Assembly: GCA_022385755.1 (NCBI GenBank)
Contig: MU278362.1
Coordinates: forward strand, 264,251 to 328,250
Direction: 5' to 3'
From: Trametopsis cervina
Lineage: Eukaryota > Basidiomycota > Agaricomycetes > Polyporales > Irpicaceae
Length of the DNA: 64,000 nt
Shown: piece by piece, positions 1-12,400 of the stretch
How the letters are laid out: each line of letters starts with the position of its first letter
Numbering within the stretch: the first letter of the stretch is position 1
Notes under the pieces: generated by a model
Database searches by the model: none
Seen by the model: only the letters and a program-made list of their open reading frames with translations
Told to the model about the DNA's origin: nothing
Translations under genes and position numbers: made by a program

Positions 1-1126
1 CCATCTTAGGCAAACCGCCTACGTACGTCAGTGACCACCGTTCGCACAGAACCACCCTTTCAGTCTCGAGAAAAACTCTGAGCAGCAAGTACTATGGGTA
101 AGTATAGATCATTGCTGCATATCCAGGACGTGGGACTCACCATTGGTATGATGGTGCCAAGAATCCAGCTCGTACCCGCTATTTGCTCCTCGCATCACCC
201 TTGCAACTTTCTCGACGCCGCTATCCGCCGTCTGCATGCGCTTCCGCTTAGGGGATTGAATCCTGTCCTTGTCTTCTTTGAATCTGTCAACGCCGAGAAC
301 AGCTATCTTGCAGTTTTCTCCGTGAGGCTGGCGAAGACGCGTGAGTTGATGGCCGTGCATGATTACGTTATCAGCGTCATGACGGCCAATGGATAGAGAC
401 CAACAGCCGTGACTTCCTCCACATATCACTATTTCACGCAGAGGATCAGGGAGGATGCAAGCAGCAGTTGGTAACCAGCGACCACGTAACGGTAGTCAAA
501 CGCGGTGAGAAAACTATTGTGTTGCTGAGGCACGACCCTAGGGACAGTGCCCTCGCACCACTTGACAGACTCAGTGGCGGGAAAGTTTGGCTGGTGGATT
601 GCAATTTGAATGGTGTAGGAGCTGGCGGGCGACGGAGAAGATAAGTCTTCGTCCGGGGACGAACTACGAAAGTTTAACCACCAGGACAGGCCATCGCAGA
701 GGAGCCGGAGCTGTTGATGTGGAAAGGTGCGGTTGGTTCATGAGACGATAGTGGACATGCGATCTGCCAGAAGATCCTATGTAATGAGACAGGCCCATGC
801 ATACTAATCAGCAGCAACTACATATCGAACGCAGTCTCCTCCATTTAGAATGAAACTCGATTAACCTGTCCAAGAACACGCGAGCTATAACCACCAACTG
901 CAAACATGTATCTCCGTAGTGCGAACTGGCACTCAACGGACTTCATTGACTCAGCATGCGATTTTCAAAAAAAGACGGAAATCGTGGTTTGATGCCTTCC
1001 GCCTCGAAATGTTGACGAGGGTCTGTGCCGTTGACGGCGAAGATTGCCTACCGTATTTAAAACCTGGTGGCCTGGCGACAACCAGTCAACTCCGACCAAC
1101 TCGCCTCTGCTTTGCTTGCAAGAGAT
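1..1126. other. Region without a recognisable gene, 5' of DUF6534 copy A
   Basis: Only short open frames occur on both strands and none resembles a known family. A TTTAAAA run near 1055 could serve as an AT-rich core promoter for the gene that starts at 1127, but this is inference. Confidence 0.4.
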
Positions 1127-3247
1127 ATGCGCATATTAGCTGATATAATCTCAATCCTGGTAGGCCCAGTCCTGGTGACAGCGTGCCTTGAATATATGTG
1201 AGTCCAGCCACTTCCGTCAATAATCTGAGGTTCACTGCTATTGACATCTCTCCTCCAAGCCTCTACGGCATTTTTATTGCCCAAGTGCTCTACTACTGGA
1301 CAAGTTATGAACACGATGGAAAGCTCATCAGGCTCTGCGTGGTTTTTGTTGCGTGAGCACCCTCAGTACATCGTATCCTCATACATAACAACTAAGCCAG
1401 TGGTTGTGTGCAGGATCCTCGAAACCTGCCATACTGCGTTCTGCATTCACGTGCTCTATTTCTATCTCATCTCCCATTATGGCGATCCTGTAAACGGTCT
1501 CGAACGAATTGTTTGGTACGATGAGCTTACTATTTCATTTTCGAGGCTCATCGCCCCACAGGAGTGCTGGGGTAAGTCTGCAGCTGCTGTGCTTCAATCT
1601 CACCGCTACTAATACGATTCGACATGCAGATCTCAATTATTCTTGAGGTTTGGCAGAGACTGATCCTTTGGTCGCTATTTAATAACGTTTTCCACTCTAG
1701 ATTCTGGTCGTGGAGGTTACACAATGGTGCGTCAGAGAGGTGTTGACTTGTGTCTTCGAACTGACAGGTCGCTACGTAGTCTCTATGTGTATCGCATCTG
1801 GCATTGGGAGTACTACCCCTGCTACTCCACTCCGTCCTATTTTAACCACGTAATGTTCCCATACAGTGAGCGGAAATAATCGAACGGTGACAGTGACGAT
1901 GGTTAGTAGCCTCTTGCGCGTTCAAGTTATTTAAGAATATTGAGGCTGATTCAATCTATGCAGGGTGTTCTGATGACTTGTCGCATGGGTAAGTTACTCC
2001 ACTATCCTCATCTTTTTGAGTCACGATACTAACTGGTACCTGTAGTCTTAGGATTCTGTGAGCAACCCTCCTCTATCTCACTGTCTTGGGCTATAATGAC
2101 GGGTGAAATAATTTGATTCCAGACGCTGGCTCTTCACTGTTCGTTGTATCTTCTCCCACTCACTGTTGTGGTCCCCTCTCAGCGTTATGCTGCCGATATA
2201 TACAGGTTCACGCATCAAACTTGGGTCTCGCTACTAGGTTCAAGGAACGTATTCGTGAGTATCTAAGTTGGTATTTTACCTTATCTGTCCAAATGACCCT
2301 GCTGTCTGTAGGTTATCCTAAACATTGAATGGTCGGTGGTGGTGTTCGTAGACCTAACTCTGACACTGGTCCTCTTGTTCTATCTCTTGCGAGGTCACAA
2401 GGTTGCCCTTGCTGGGCAAGTGCATCTCTTCCTAGTAATAGCCGATCAACTCACGGGGGTTCCTGCACAGAACAAAATCTACTATACTCAGCTTTATGCA
2501 ATTGATGCTCAGCACTGGAGTCCTGACCCTGTACGTGGTACTTATATGAGGTGAATGCGAGGTACTGATTTATAGCGCAGCCTTGTTTCTACAGTGATCC
2601 TCATCACTGTGTGTACCCTACACGTCCCTATATTGATGCGCATTCTCATCAGCCGAGTTTACAGTTTAACGTATACTCACGGAGTCTTCTCTTTGGCGGC
2701 TTGATTTCGGCCACGGGTGAATGTGAGGATGATTTGATGTCCCGTGATGTTTCTTGAGTTGAGTATTTTGCAGTGTATGGCAACTCTATGCTTGCGCTGC
2801 TCAATACCCGGCGCATGATGGCAAAAAACGCGGAGAGGGCTGATGAGGAGAACGCTCGCGCTGAGCTTTCCCAGATACGATGGGCACCAGCTATCTCAGC
2901 CAACGTCACAGTCACCACATCGGTAAGCACCTCTCCCTGTTTGACGTTTCCCTCCGTTAACGACAGAACTCAATGAAGAATGCCATTCATATCTCCATGG
3001 AACGGACCACAGCTTCCGACGACATGGTTTGTCCTGTGTTCATATCCAGACTGCTAGTTTCTCGATGCTGACCACGTTATCCCAGCTGCCTAACCGGAAG
3101 GACGTTCAAAGAGGCTCTCGTGTAATAACTATCGATCGGTCAATACGGCCAGAAGTGAGTGACGCATGAAGCCCTGTGTATTCGCCTGCTGCATATTGCT
3201 CCTATCTACCGTCGGTCATCATGCAGGTCATATGTACTGCCTACTAG
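1127..3247 (+). pseudogene. DUF6534-type membrane protein, copy A (probably decaying)
   Basis: A multi-exon gene for a seven-helix membrane protein of the basidiomycete DUF6534 type. Exon 1 (1127-1197) encodes MRILADIISILVGP; exon 2 (1260-1352) carries the family signature LYGIFIAQVLYYWTSYEHD; exon 3 (1414-1515) has LETCHTAFCIHVLYFYL. Then follow micro-exons at 1562-1571, 1630-1647, 1701-1726, 1780-1805, 1867-1901, 1964-1988 and 2046-2057, a transmembrane exon at 2312-2419 (VVVFVDLTLTLVLLFYLL) and the family C-terminal motif NSMLALLNTRR near 2780. The frame closes at a TAG at 3245-3247. Compared with its three paralogues, two splice donors are damaged: after exon 7 the donor reads GG instead of GT (1806), and after the 2312-2419 exon the expected in-frame donor reads AAGTGC. 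The family has no established biochemical role. It is either a recent pseudogene or spliced differently. Confidence 0.6.
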
Positions 3248-3378
3248 ATGAGAGAGCATTTGTTTGTTGATTCCAGACAATACGAACGCAGCACTCAGTA
3301 CTCAGAAAACATATCATCATTCTTTCTCCAGAGAGGGTACGGAACTACAAGCGAAGCAAAAATACCCTCACTTCCAGC

Positions 3379-4128
3379 TCACGCGACTCCCTTCGACGCA
3401 TCGCCCGCACTAGCCACGTCCGTTTTGATATTCGTCTCCAGCTTTGTCCTGGTTACACGTAAGTAATCCAAACACAATTCGCAAATTGCGAGGAAGAACG
3501 TACTGTTCGCCGTGCAACTGATCTTCCAAGCTGCTTGTGCTCTTACCTGCAGCAGTCGCCTGCGCAATCTTGATGTTGAGCACCTGCACCTCGCCCGTGA
3601 GCTTCAGCACCTTGTTCTTGATCTTCCCAACCTTCAGGGCAGCAGCTACAGACGTGGTCAGCAGTGTTATGGTGCGCATGAACAGCGATCGCACCTGTTG
3701 CCCCGGAAGCGGCTGCAATCTGGGGGTTAAACTGGTCTGTCTCGGCCGATTCGGCAGCCTCGCGCATTGTTTGGAGTGCGGAGAGCGTTGCACTATCAAT
3801 GGTGGAGAGGTCTTGGCCTGCGAAGGGAGCTACGGCAAACGACCATCAGATTCTCCATAGTGTTTAGAGGTGAGCGTATCACACTCACTGACGAAGACTG
3901 CGTTCGCCTGGGCTTCTGCGTTTCCGGCGACGCCGTCGGAAATCTGGAAGTCCGCGTAACTGCAGGAATGGCAATTGGTGTGATCAGTATACTCGACATC
4001 TCCATAGCAGGCAACGAGTGAGACGGTACTTACGCAAGTTCCTTGAACGCGGTTGCGCGTCGGGCTACAGGTGCCGATAGAGCCATGCCGAACAAGGCGA
4101 GAATTGTGAAGGAGAAGACGCGAACCAT
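3379..4128 (-). CDS. Small secreted protein, about 170 aa
   Basis: Spliced minus-strand gene with five exons. The start at 4128 is chosen because MVRVFSFTILALFGMALSAP is a textbook signal peptide ending in an Ala/Pro cleavage region; an in-frame upstream ATG at 4365 would bury it behind about 79 polar residues. Mature sequence contains YADFQISDGVAGNAEAQANA, a motif I know from uncharacterised small secreted proteins of Agaricomycetes, then a helical Lys/Ala-rich half (AAALKVGKIKNKVLKLTGEV). No cysteine pattern of a hydrophobin or cerato-platanin is present. The last intron is small and the final exon ends ...DVASAGDASKGVA. Function unknown; extracellular location is inferred from the leader only. 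Confidence 0.7.
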
Positions 4129-5380
4129 AGCTATCTGTAGAGATGGATGGAAAAGGGAAACTAAGGACGGCACAGGGCTTGGAAGGAAAGTGGGCGGGCT
4201 AGCAGAAAAAAATGCGAAGACTTCAAGTCTTGCGTGCAGAAGAAAGAATGGAGTGAAGTTGATAGTTTTCTGAGCTACCTGGCACCTGGCGCAGAGGAAG
4301 GAGGATGAAGAGTCATTTTTCGGAGACACGCCGCTCCTTTTATAGGTCCGTACCACGAATGCCAAGCCTCATTGTGTTCGCGAGCCAGAACACGATGCCG
4401 GAGAACATGTACAAGGTACAAATGTCCCCATAACGACGGTCGTGCGCAGCGCTACGAGAGGGAAGTTTCTGTAGAAGAGAGTTCGGCGGCCGGGCACGCT
4501 TGTGCTGTGGACCTTTTGCGAGCTGTCGGAGGCTCATTGGATTTTCATATCTTGACACGGCTCTTCGGAGGGACGCAATCAGACGTCCAGTCCTGCATCT
4601 CTTCGTTCTGCGAAATCAGGTCTACAGTCATAAGTGAGTGATGAGTGATGCTTTGACGACTGTCCGGACGTACGCGGGAGGACGGTGTAGTCTCTGCCGT
4701 CAGCGACTGATCAGGTACACGAGCCTAGGTTGAGTCAGTAGGTAGGATCATCACTTCTGTGCGTAAGTGCTGAAAGTGAGAACTCTGCATGCTGAGTCTT
4801 ATTGAGAGCCCCAGAGCGATATCGTGTTGCAGTTAGGCCCACATTACGGACGTCAATCTCACTTCGCAATACTTTCGAGGCGAATCAGTCGCAGCTAGGC
4901 TGGCAGGTATCACAGAACTTCGCGCAGGTGTAAGTGTACAGACGAGGGTTGGCTGCACGCCGCCATGTTCCTGGTCTTGTACGCGCTCCGCGTCACGTGC
5001 ATCGTTGATGCGAAATCACTCTCTACGAAGCCTTGCGCGAAGCTTATTAGCCTACCTCTGTATCGTCCACAACCAAGGTACACATTACTTTCACAACAGC
5101 AGCCCTACGAGCACCTCACCAATTCACGGGTAGCATGCAGCACGACAAACTGCAGGATGCAGGCTTACAGCACCATCGTGCGCCACCGATCTGGCCTTTT
5201 ACCGTATGTTTTGCTTCCGCTCTTGAGATAGCGAGCGACGGTTGCGCTTGAACGGTTGCTCGTCTTCGCACCATCACATACTCATCACATTCGTTCAAAC
5301 AGTGCACGGAACGCAGGGCACCCTCACACACCCGCAGCGAGCTCCATCTATAACACTCTTATTACCCGTATACCTGCACC
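4129..5380. other. Intergenic region with a degenerate dispersed repeat
   Basis: No gene recognised. Bases about 4750-4845 resemble bases about 12325-12425 (shared runs such as ATCACTTCTRTGCG and GAGAGCCYCAGAGCGAT), so this is one copy of a short diverged duplication. The last 150 bases are C/A-rich and probably the promoter and 5' UTR of the MYND gene. Confidence 0.4.
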
Positions 5381-7549
5381 ATGCCTCGTCGCGCACGCCG
5401 TGCACGCGCACCCGCTCCGGCAGTTCCTCCTAGCCCTCCCTTACCCCCCTCAGCAATACTCATCAACACACACATATCCGGCTTACCCCCTCCTCCCGTT
5501 CCCTCTGTTCCTCCTTCAGTAATTCTCATTAACCCACACATGTTCCCCGGGATCGAAGATGCCCGAGATAGCCCCTCGATATGGAACACGCACTGGGAAG
5601 GGTTCTATCGGTCGTACCCCTATCTCATCGAGCCGCGGAACGCGCTCGACCTCGCATGTGCGCACAAGAAGCTCGACGGGACCGCTCATAGTTCGAATCC
5701 CAGCGGGGGCGACAGATACGGCTACGTGCGCGAATACGAGAGTACGTGCGAGATCAGACATAGGGTTGGCGCCAAGGCTGCTGAGGCGTTCGCCCAGGAT
5801 GACCTCGAGGAGAGGTGGGTGGCGGCTCCTGCTTCTACCCGGCGGAGGCATGCGCTCGTCGCGATGGCGGGCATAGCGGCGCAGGCAAAATACCTCAATA
5901 TAGCTCGCTGCTATTGCGCCGACATCCTGCACACTGAGTTTCTCGGGAACAATGGGAAGGTGCTCCTCACGATGTTGAAGTTGATCATTCCGAACGATAT
6001 CTCTGTTGTCCCTACGGAGTTGTATGATTTCGCTGAACGGAGGTGGGACGCGCTCCGTGCGCAGTTTGCGCGGGATGCAAATGCGCCAAATTTTGAGAAA
6101 TCAGTGCTGAGTGAGGTCCTGCTCCATCGGACGAAACTGATATGTGAGTAGTATTGTAATCTCTGTTAGAGCATTTCGCGTAGGACTGACGGCTGTGTGG
6201 TGCAGACCTCGTCGCCGAAGCAATGCTTGACTCTTTCTATGGGCGGCCGCTCCAGCAGGTCACCATTCGCAAGCAGCACGATTTCCGGACCAAAACAGAG
6301 AAGAAGACTCACAAGGACATGCTGCAGCGTCAAATGCGGACCGTGTATGGGATGCAGCAGGGAGATAGGCTCTATAAGCACGAGCTTGCTGCCACCCGAG
6401 AGCAAAGGAGCGAGGCGAAGATTACGTGTGAAACGTGCGGAAAGGCGAAAGAGGAGGGAGACAAGATGTCACGCTGCGCCAAGTGTTGGCGCACGATACA
6501 GCGCGAGGTCTTTTACTGCTCCAAGTACGTTATTCCCATTCACGCTCAGCTCACGTACACGTATACAGAAAAGCTGACTTGGAAAATCTTACCCCGCAGA
6601 GAGTGCCAAACTAATGACTGGACAGCCCGCCACAAGCGAGTCTGCGGCCAGACCATCGCCTCTGCCGAAGACGCCGTCCGCGTCGCTGTCCCCAAAATGC
6701 TTTTGGAAAAACCACTGACGAGGCAAACCGGGCCAGCCGTAGCCGGGTTCAAGCGTTCTCCGCTTCTCGTCTGGCACATCCGCCGGCTTGACATGGAGCC
6801 AGAGCTGGACTTCATCGTGCGCATGCGACCTGGGCCTCTAGCGGAGAACTCGGGTACGTTCCGCGTGCGCTCCCCGCTGGCCATACCCATCTTCCGCGCG
6901 GCCCGCGAAAAGGCGATGACGATGGGCGATAGGATGTCCGTGGTGATGCTGTGTCATTATTTGGTGTGGTTCGTGACGGTGATGTATATGGATGAGCTAA
7001 ACGATATAGATGTGGAGGCGATGGTGCGGCATATCTCGGACGAGTTCGAGTATCCGGAGTTGAGGGAGGACCTGGTGAAGCTTGACGATGAGATGAGCAA
7101 GGGAGAACATGTGAATCCGTGAGTTCCTTTGCATCACCATTTGCCGGGAGTCGGTCTGCTCAACGGCGCTTTGGTCTAGAATACTGCTTGGGTCTTTGAC
7201 TTGGGAGGAATGGCAGGTCTTCATCCGGACAGAGGTCGCTGATGGGAGATTCAACCCAATGAGGCGTATGGATTGGGAGACTGGCGGTCGACTCGGAGAC
7301 GGGTCCGTGTTCTTGCTAAAGCATGCAGATGACACTTTCCAACCCTATACGCAGGTCTTATTATATATAGCAGTACAAGGTGAAAACGATGTACAGATCG
7401 GCTCGCATACCAACACACAGAGCAACCACGACAAATACATAAATAGAGTCATCACAACACCCACAACGCCATTACACCAGCTGACGCACACACCCGATTA
7501 TACAACGATGGATCCGCCACCCTTTTTATCTGTTTCGACAGACAGCTAG
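5381..7549 (+). CDS. MYND-type zinc-finger protein, about 656 aa
   Basis: Four exons (5381-6143, 6206-6524, 6600-7118, 7180-7549) join in frame to 656 residues. The N-terminus is Arg/Ala/Pro-rich and disordered. The MYND finger straddles intron 2: CETCGKAKEEGDKMSRCAKC, then FYCSKECQTNDWTARHKRVC, giving the C-x2-C, C-x2-C, C-x3-C, H-x3-C zinc ligand set. MYND fingers bind proline-rich partners and are common in expanded basidiomycete families; the rest of the protein is not recognised. The last exon is odd: after about 7370 it enters sequence that is the reverse complement of the 3' end of the neighbouring DUF6534 gene, so the final 55-60 residues are antisense to that gene and the two coding regions overlap by 52 bases, convergently. 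The native C-terminus may have been replaced when the duplication formed. Confidence 0.75.
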
Positions 7550-9495
7550 TCATATCGGGGCATGGTGAGTATGCACGACACGCCTACCCACAGAGAATCA
7601 TACAGGACATACCGTATGATCAGAGAGCTGGATCCTTTCCTCAGTAGCATGGACGCCATCGCTTGGCTAGTATGAGTTATCAACGTTCACTGCTCAGGCA
7701 CTGTTGCATGCGGGGTACGAACCTTCAAACTATTCAGGGTAGCCGAAGGAACATAATGCAAGCGGGAGAGTTCCAGGGTATTGTTAAATCCATTTTCTGC
7801 GTTTGAGACTATCAGCTGCCTTGCATTCAACATTGCAAGCACCGAGTTCGCATATACTATTGCGGTAAGCTATAATAAGCAAATAAAGTCGGGAACACGT
7901 CGCTTTGCTCACATTTGCTTAGAACTTCCAGGAAGCCTCCGTAAATCATAGTGTCCTGGTTCGTATTGAACTGAGAAAACCTTCGTGAGAGATGTTGTAG
8001 ATCGTTCAGTGTTTGGAACTCACTGTAATAAGAACAGCCAACGAACACACTCTATGCTAGTGTCAGGGAGAAGCGCAATAATGATTTGGAATACACACTC
8101 ACAAAGTCAAGACTCCTGTACTGAGTGAGTAATGCGACAATCCACGCATAATACGTCGAGTTCTGTATGAATACAGCCTAAGTTTGCTTCTTCCTGACAG
8201 ATGAAGATAAAACAATGCTTACCGACCAAATCCAGCTCTTCGATTGCGGTAAAGATAGTACAGCAGGACAAGAACAACACTGAGGTCAGCTGCGATAGAC
8301 AATGCCCATGTGGCGTTGATCATGGTCTATCATGGAGGATGAGCTGCGTGTAAACACAAAACCTGTTTAGGTTACCCACAAATGCCTTCTTAGAGCCCTT
8401 GAGCGACTGCCAGGTGTGGAATGTGAACCTGATTCAGACAGTAAAGTCTCAGGAGAAAGGGGCAGCACAATGAACTAGGATAACTGACACAAACATGTTG
8501 CTGTCTGTGAGCAGAGCATTCGGTGAGCCAATAGACATCCAGGTATAAGCCTATTTCACATACATATGCCAATTCCTGGACATGCGGTCCTCAAAAGTGA
8601 GCTTGCGAGTTCATATTCTCGTGCACAAGGAATATATCTCATACCGAGACGCGTTAGAACAGGTATGCTCTGCATTCAGGTAAGCAAACGACGTGGATTC
8701 AGCAAGACGAAGAACATGACTACGGACCGTTATTGCTGTCACTGTTCGATTGCGGCCACTCACTGTTGACGAATGATGAGTCAGCTGAGACTGCTCTAGT
8801 TGAGGCCAGCCATCATCGTGACGTACAGTGCCATATCCGATAAAGATAAAAGCTGTCAGACGGAACATGAGATCTGAGAAGTAGAGAGGGTCAACAGCCC
8901 GCTCACCTCTCGGTGACACACATGATGCTGATCTATTTGCAGGTCAACCAGGCGGGCGGTACAAAGACAGGCCCCGGAGACGACATACCTCAAGATAAAT
9001 AGAGGTCTGCAGAGATTACGTTAGTACAGCATCATGGCAAACTTGAAGCGATAGAAGTACCCCTGCACTCCTGCAGAATAGTTAGCCTCCAAGGTAAGGG
9101 GAGGAATAAGATCCAGAGCACATACCAGACAATTTGTGTGATGCCGTTCTGGAAGTCGCCATAGTGCAAAACAAGGTAGAAATAGAGTAGGTGCAGGCAT
9201 ACTACTGTGTGGCAGGTTTCTAGTACACTACATGGCCTCGGTCAGCTGTTCAATATTTTCTGATGATAAAGTCACCCACAGTAGGAGACAGACGCAGACC
9301 TTGACCTCGACGTTGTCACGCTCATAGGTTGTCCAGTAGTAGACCACTTGAACGAGGAATATGCCGTACAATCTGAGCAAAATCAGTAAATGTGTCCAAG
9401 ACAGAACATCGCAGCTGCACGTACATCATCGAGATGTTTATACCAAATAGCAACGGGTTTGCTAACCCGCCGATCATGCCGTGCAAGGAGGACAT
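7498..9495 (-). CDS. DUF6534-type membrane protein, copy B (intact, 19 exons)
   Basis: Nineteen exons of 71, 93, 102, 10, 18, 26, 26, 35, 25, 12, 16, 49, 104, 60, 28, 58, 134, 54 and 48 bp join to exactly 969 bp, coding for 322 residues with GT..AG introns throughout. Start at 9495 (MSSLHGMIGGLANPLLFG), exon 2 LYGIFLVQVVYYWTTYERD, exon 3 VLETCHTVVCLHLLYFYLVL, exon 13 with a helix ending LLYYLYRNRRAG, exon 17 YANSVLAMLNARQ, the DUF6534 C-terminal hallmark. Last residues KKGGGSIVV. The protein should be an integral membrane protein with about seven helices; no function is established for the family. A TATA box lies about 50 bases upstream. The gene sits in one arm of an inverted duplication whose other arm carries copy C. 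Confidence 0.8.
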
Positions 9496-12400
9496 CGTGT
9501 GGAGATTTGAGACCAGCGACCTGACTTGGGACATGGCAGCATTTATAAGGCGGGCACTCACCAGTGTGCAATCGGAATATGGTGTCCGATTTCGGTTGAG
9601 CACTGCCTAAGTGTGCTTCTAGCAGGGCGATATCGGCCATATGAGTTGATGCCATCCAGTTCCCAGAGATAAACATACTGATAGTTGTGTTGCCTTGTTC
9701 AAGGCCACACGTCGTTGGCCCGCGAGAGGCGGGCTTCTGTTCATCATATCACAGGTAAGGTATCTGCACCTCCCCAACCGACGGACCTGGAAGTGTGTTT
9801 TTGCTCTTCTTGTTTGCTATAGCATTCGGTGGCGGAATAGGATCCTGCAGTACTGTATTGGTGGGTGCAATGCGGCGTAGCAGGAAGTGCTACTGGAGTC
9901 GTGGTGTTGCAAACTCAGTTTCTATCTTGATTTCCGTGGACCTGGGCTGATAGATAGGGAGGCTACGCATCCCTAAGCAGAGGCAGCTCCCTCACCGTCC
10001 AGCCGACACTGTGTCGAATCTAACTTCGGGAACACCGCAAACCTGCGGCGCGTCCCCCGTCAGAAGGGCTTCTCTGGATGGAGAAGTCCTGCTAAAGATA
10101 TTCGTCAACGATGTTTAGTGTAAAATCCATCCTAATCTCACCGTCTGAAGACCATGAATCAAGATAACTGTTACAATGGAGTATATGCCAAATGGTAACG
10201 GCGCAGAAGGGCGCGGCGGGAAGTTCCTCATCGGAATCCATTCGCGCCAACAATCTATCACACGGCGTATAGGATAGATGCTGTCCAAAACGTGAGTTCT
10301 ATACCGTATAGGGTGGCGGGACGATGTTCTGTCAATGAATAGGATAGTGAGCTGTTCTACGATTCGAGGACCAAACGTCGGCGCTGATCTTATGCATTTT
10401 AAAGGTAACAAGAGTCCCGCTTCATCCACTAGACATCGTGATGAGGACACTGCCGACAGATGGTGATTGGTAGCTTTCGTCTGTCTGGACTGGCCGCCAC
10501 GGCGAAGTCGGGTCAGGATGGCACTGAAAATTGCGGTAGATATATTGGCTGGTCGCATGACTTCACACCTCCCGCCTCGCCTCAGGGGCTTTATCTGGCT
10601 TAGACTTCCAACCCTGCACTGATAGTGACAGTAGGTAATAGCTATGAGCAGTTAATTCTGCGGCATCTGGCACTAGATCACCAACCAACTTTGAATGAGG
10701 CATCTGCCTTCCCGCTTCGAGATGAAAGCCATCTCCATCTCATTGCTGCGGAATGCTGGGAGCGTCCGCCGATGAACTACTGTATGCGCTGGGAGACGAT
10801 GTGCCATGGGTGAGCACTGTACTGCGCTATTCCCACTCCCACTCCTATCAGCTTCCTGGTCAACAGATTAGATACGAATTCGCTCTGCCGTCCTCGTCCT
10901 TGAAGTGGACTGACCTTGCGGAGATCAACATACTGATAATATACTAGGGCAAGATAGGAGCCCTTTAACTTTGGGGCCCTGCTACATTGTTTCGCGCATC
11001 AGCAAACCACGTCCGAGGGTGTTGTTCTTGTTACGCCAACGCTATAGGTGGGCGTCGTTCCGCATCCCGCCAGAGGCAGAGTGTAGCAGGAATGCCTCAA
11101 GGACATCGGCGACGAGCTCGGGATTCTGCTGGGTAATCCGAAGGACAAGTTTCCGCAGGATTAACACGTCGTTCGACCTTCAGCAAGTGCTGAGATGCAT
11201 ACTGTATACCCAGCGCCTTGTCCACGAGTGACAGAAGCTGCCTTCCTACCCCAAGTAGGGTTGGCGGCATTGTTCACGGCTGCAGCACAACCCATTGATA
11301 AGTTGATAAGATATCAGCTCGATTCCGGCATAGTTGGGTGAGTAAGAAGGGCACGAACGCAATATTGTTCACAGCGCCGTGAACGAGATGACACGGAACT
11401 TACGCGCATGTCTTGGTGATATGATTTACGGTAGTAAACGTAGCCTCTCATTTGGGGTACGTTTCTGCTTCGTGCAACTTGCGGGACTTAGTCACGACAG
11501 GTCCGCTGTCGACAAGTGTGCGGAATCCATGATTCTGGGAAGTGGTAGCAAGAGATGAGCCAACGTAGAGGGAACAAACATCGAATTCGACTAACCATGT
11601 GTAACGTCCTACCGCGTTCGTCGCGGATCTTTTAGGGGGTCCGCGCAGACAGGTACGAGTGAGCTGCTTTCACGAAACCGAACTGGCTGTGGCAAACGGT
11701 CAGGAAGGCACCACATACAGATCCCATCCTTCAATGTTTGCAAGAACACGTGATTTGTAACCGCAGAGTCGCTGTGCTCAAGAATACCGAAGCTCCAAAT
11801 TTCACGAACGACGGGAACCATCGCATCTGGAACCAACAGAGCACGAAGGCAGTCGTTCGCGTTGCTCCTCATTCTGCAGCACAGCATGCCACCAAGTCGT
11901 TCGTGGAGTGAAAGCTCGAGTTCAGAGGACCCACGTGCCCCACTCGCACGAGCCGTCGGCTTTGGCCGTCCTGTACCGGGGCCAACATCTCACCTCGCAA
12001 AGTCTGACACCGTCCAGCAAGCAAAAGAACATGTTGCTCGCGCAGTTCCTCTGATCCTTCGTGCTGATGACACACGCATCCCGCGGATAGACGTGCCCGC
12101 TGCCGTTTAGCGGTCCTACGTCATCGGCGAGGCGTCGTGCGCGTGTGTGGCGGCGCGTTCTCGTCCTCCGATCCCGACGACTCGGACCCTGCGACGCTTC
12201 TTCGCTTTCTTCTTCGCTAGTCGTCTGAGCCCTGCCGGCTGACTCGTCGCTGTCGCTTCTAACATTCACGTGCTTCTCGGCTTTGATCTCGACGCTGACT
12301 CTTTCTTTTGGAATTTATGCAGTGGGGTATCACTTCTATGCGCAAGTACCGAAATTGAGACTTCCGTATGCTGATTCCTATCGAGAGCCTCAGAGCGATC

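Larger units (their letters stand above)
7370..10850. repeat. Inverted segmental duplication, left arm
   Basis: Reading this stretch on the minus strand gives the same order as 18480-21890 on the plus strand: about 1.1 kb of non-coding flank, promoter, complete DUF6534 gene and 3' flank. Examples of matching flank are CATGGTCTTCAGACGGTGAG (10140 minus, 19170 plus) and CGAATGCTATAGCA. Many substitutions separate the arms, so it is not very recent. Boundaries are good to about 50 bases. Confidence 0.8.

Noticed and set aside
109..429. 106-codon minus-strand frame at the window start
   Set aside because: No family resemblance, overlaps a similar frame on the other strand, and codon usage looks random.
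4129..4365. Longer N-terminus for the small secreted protein from an ATG at 4365
   Set aside because: It would place about 79 residues in front of a clear signal peptide; the inner ATG at 4128 is preferred.
5685..5705. GTTCGAATCC resembling a tRNA B box
   Set aside because: It lies within the MYND coding exon and no acceptor stem or A box fits around it. No tRNA was found in the window.
10115..10558. 147-codon minus-strand frame in the left duplication arm
   Set aside because: The counterpart in the right arm (19230-18880) is broken by frame changes, so the frame is not conserved.
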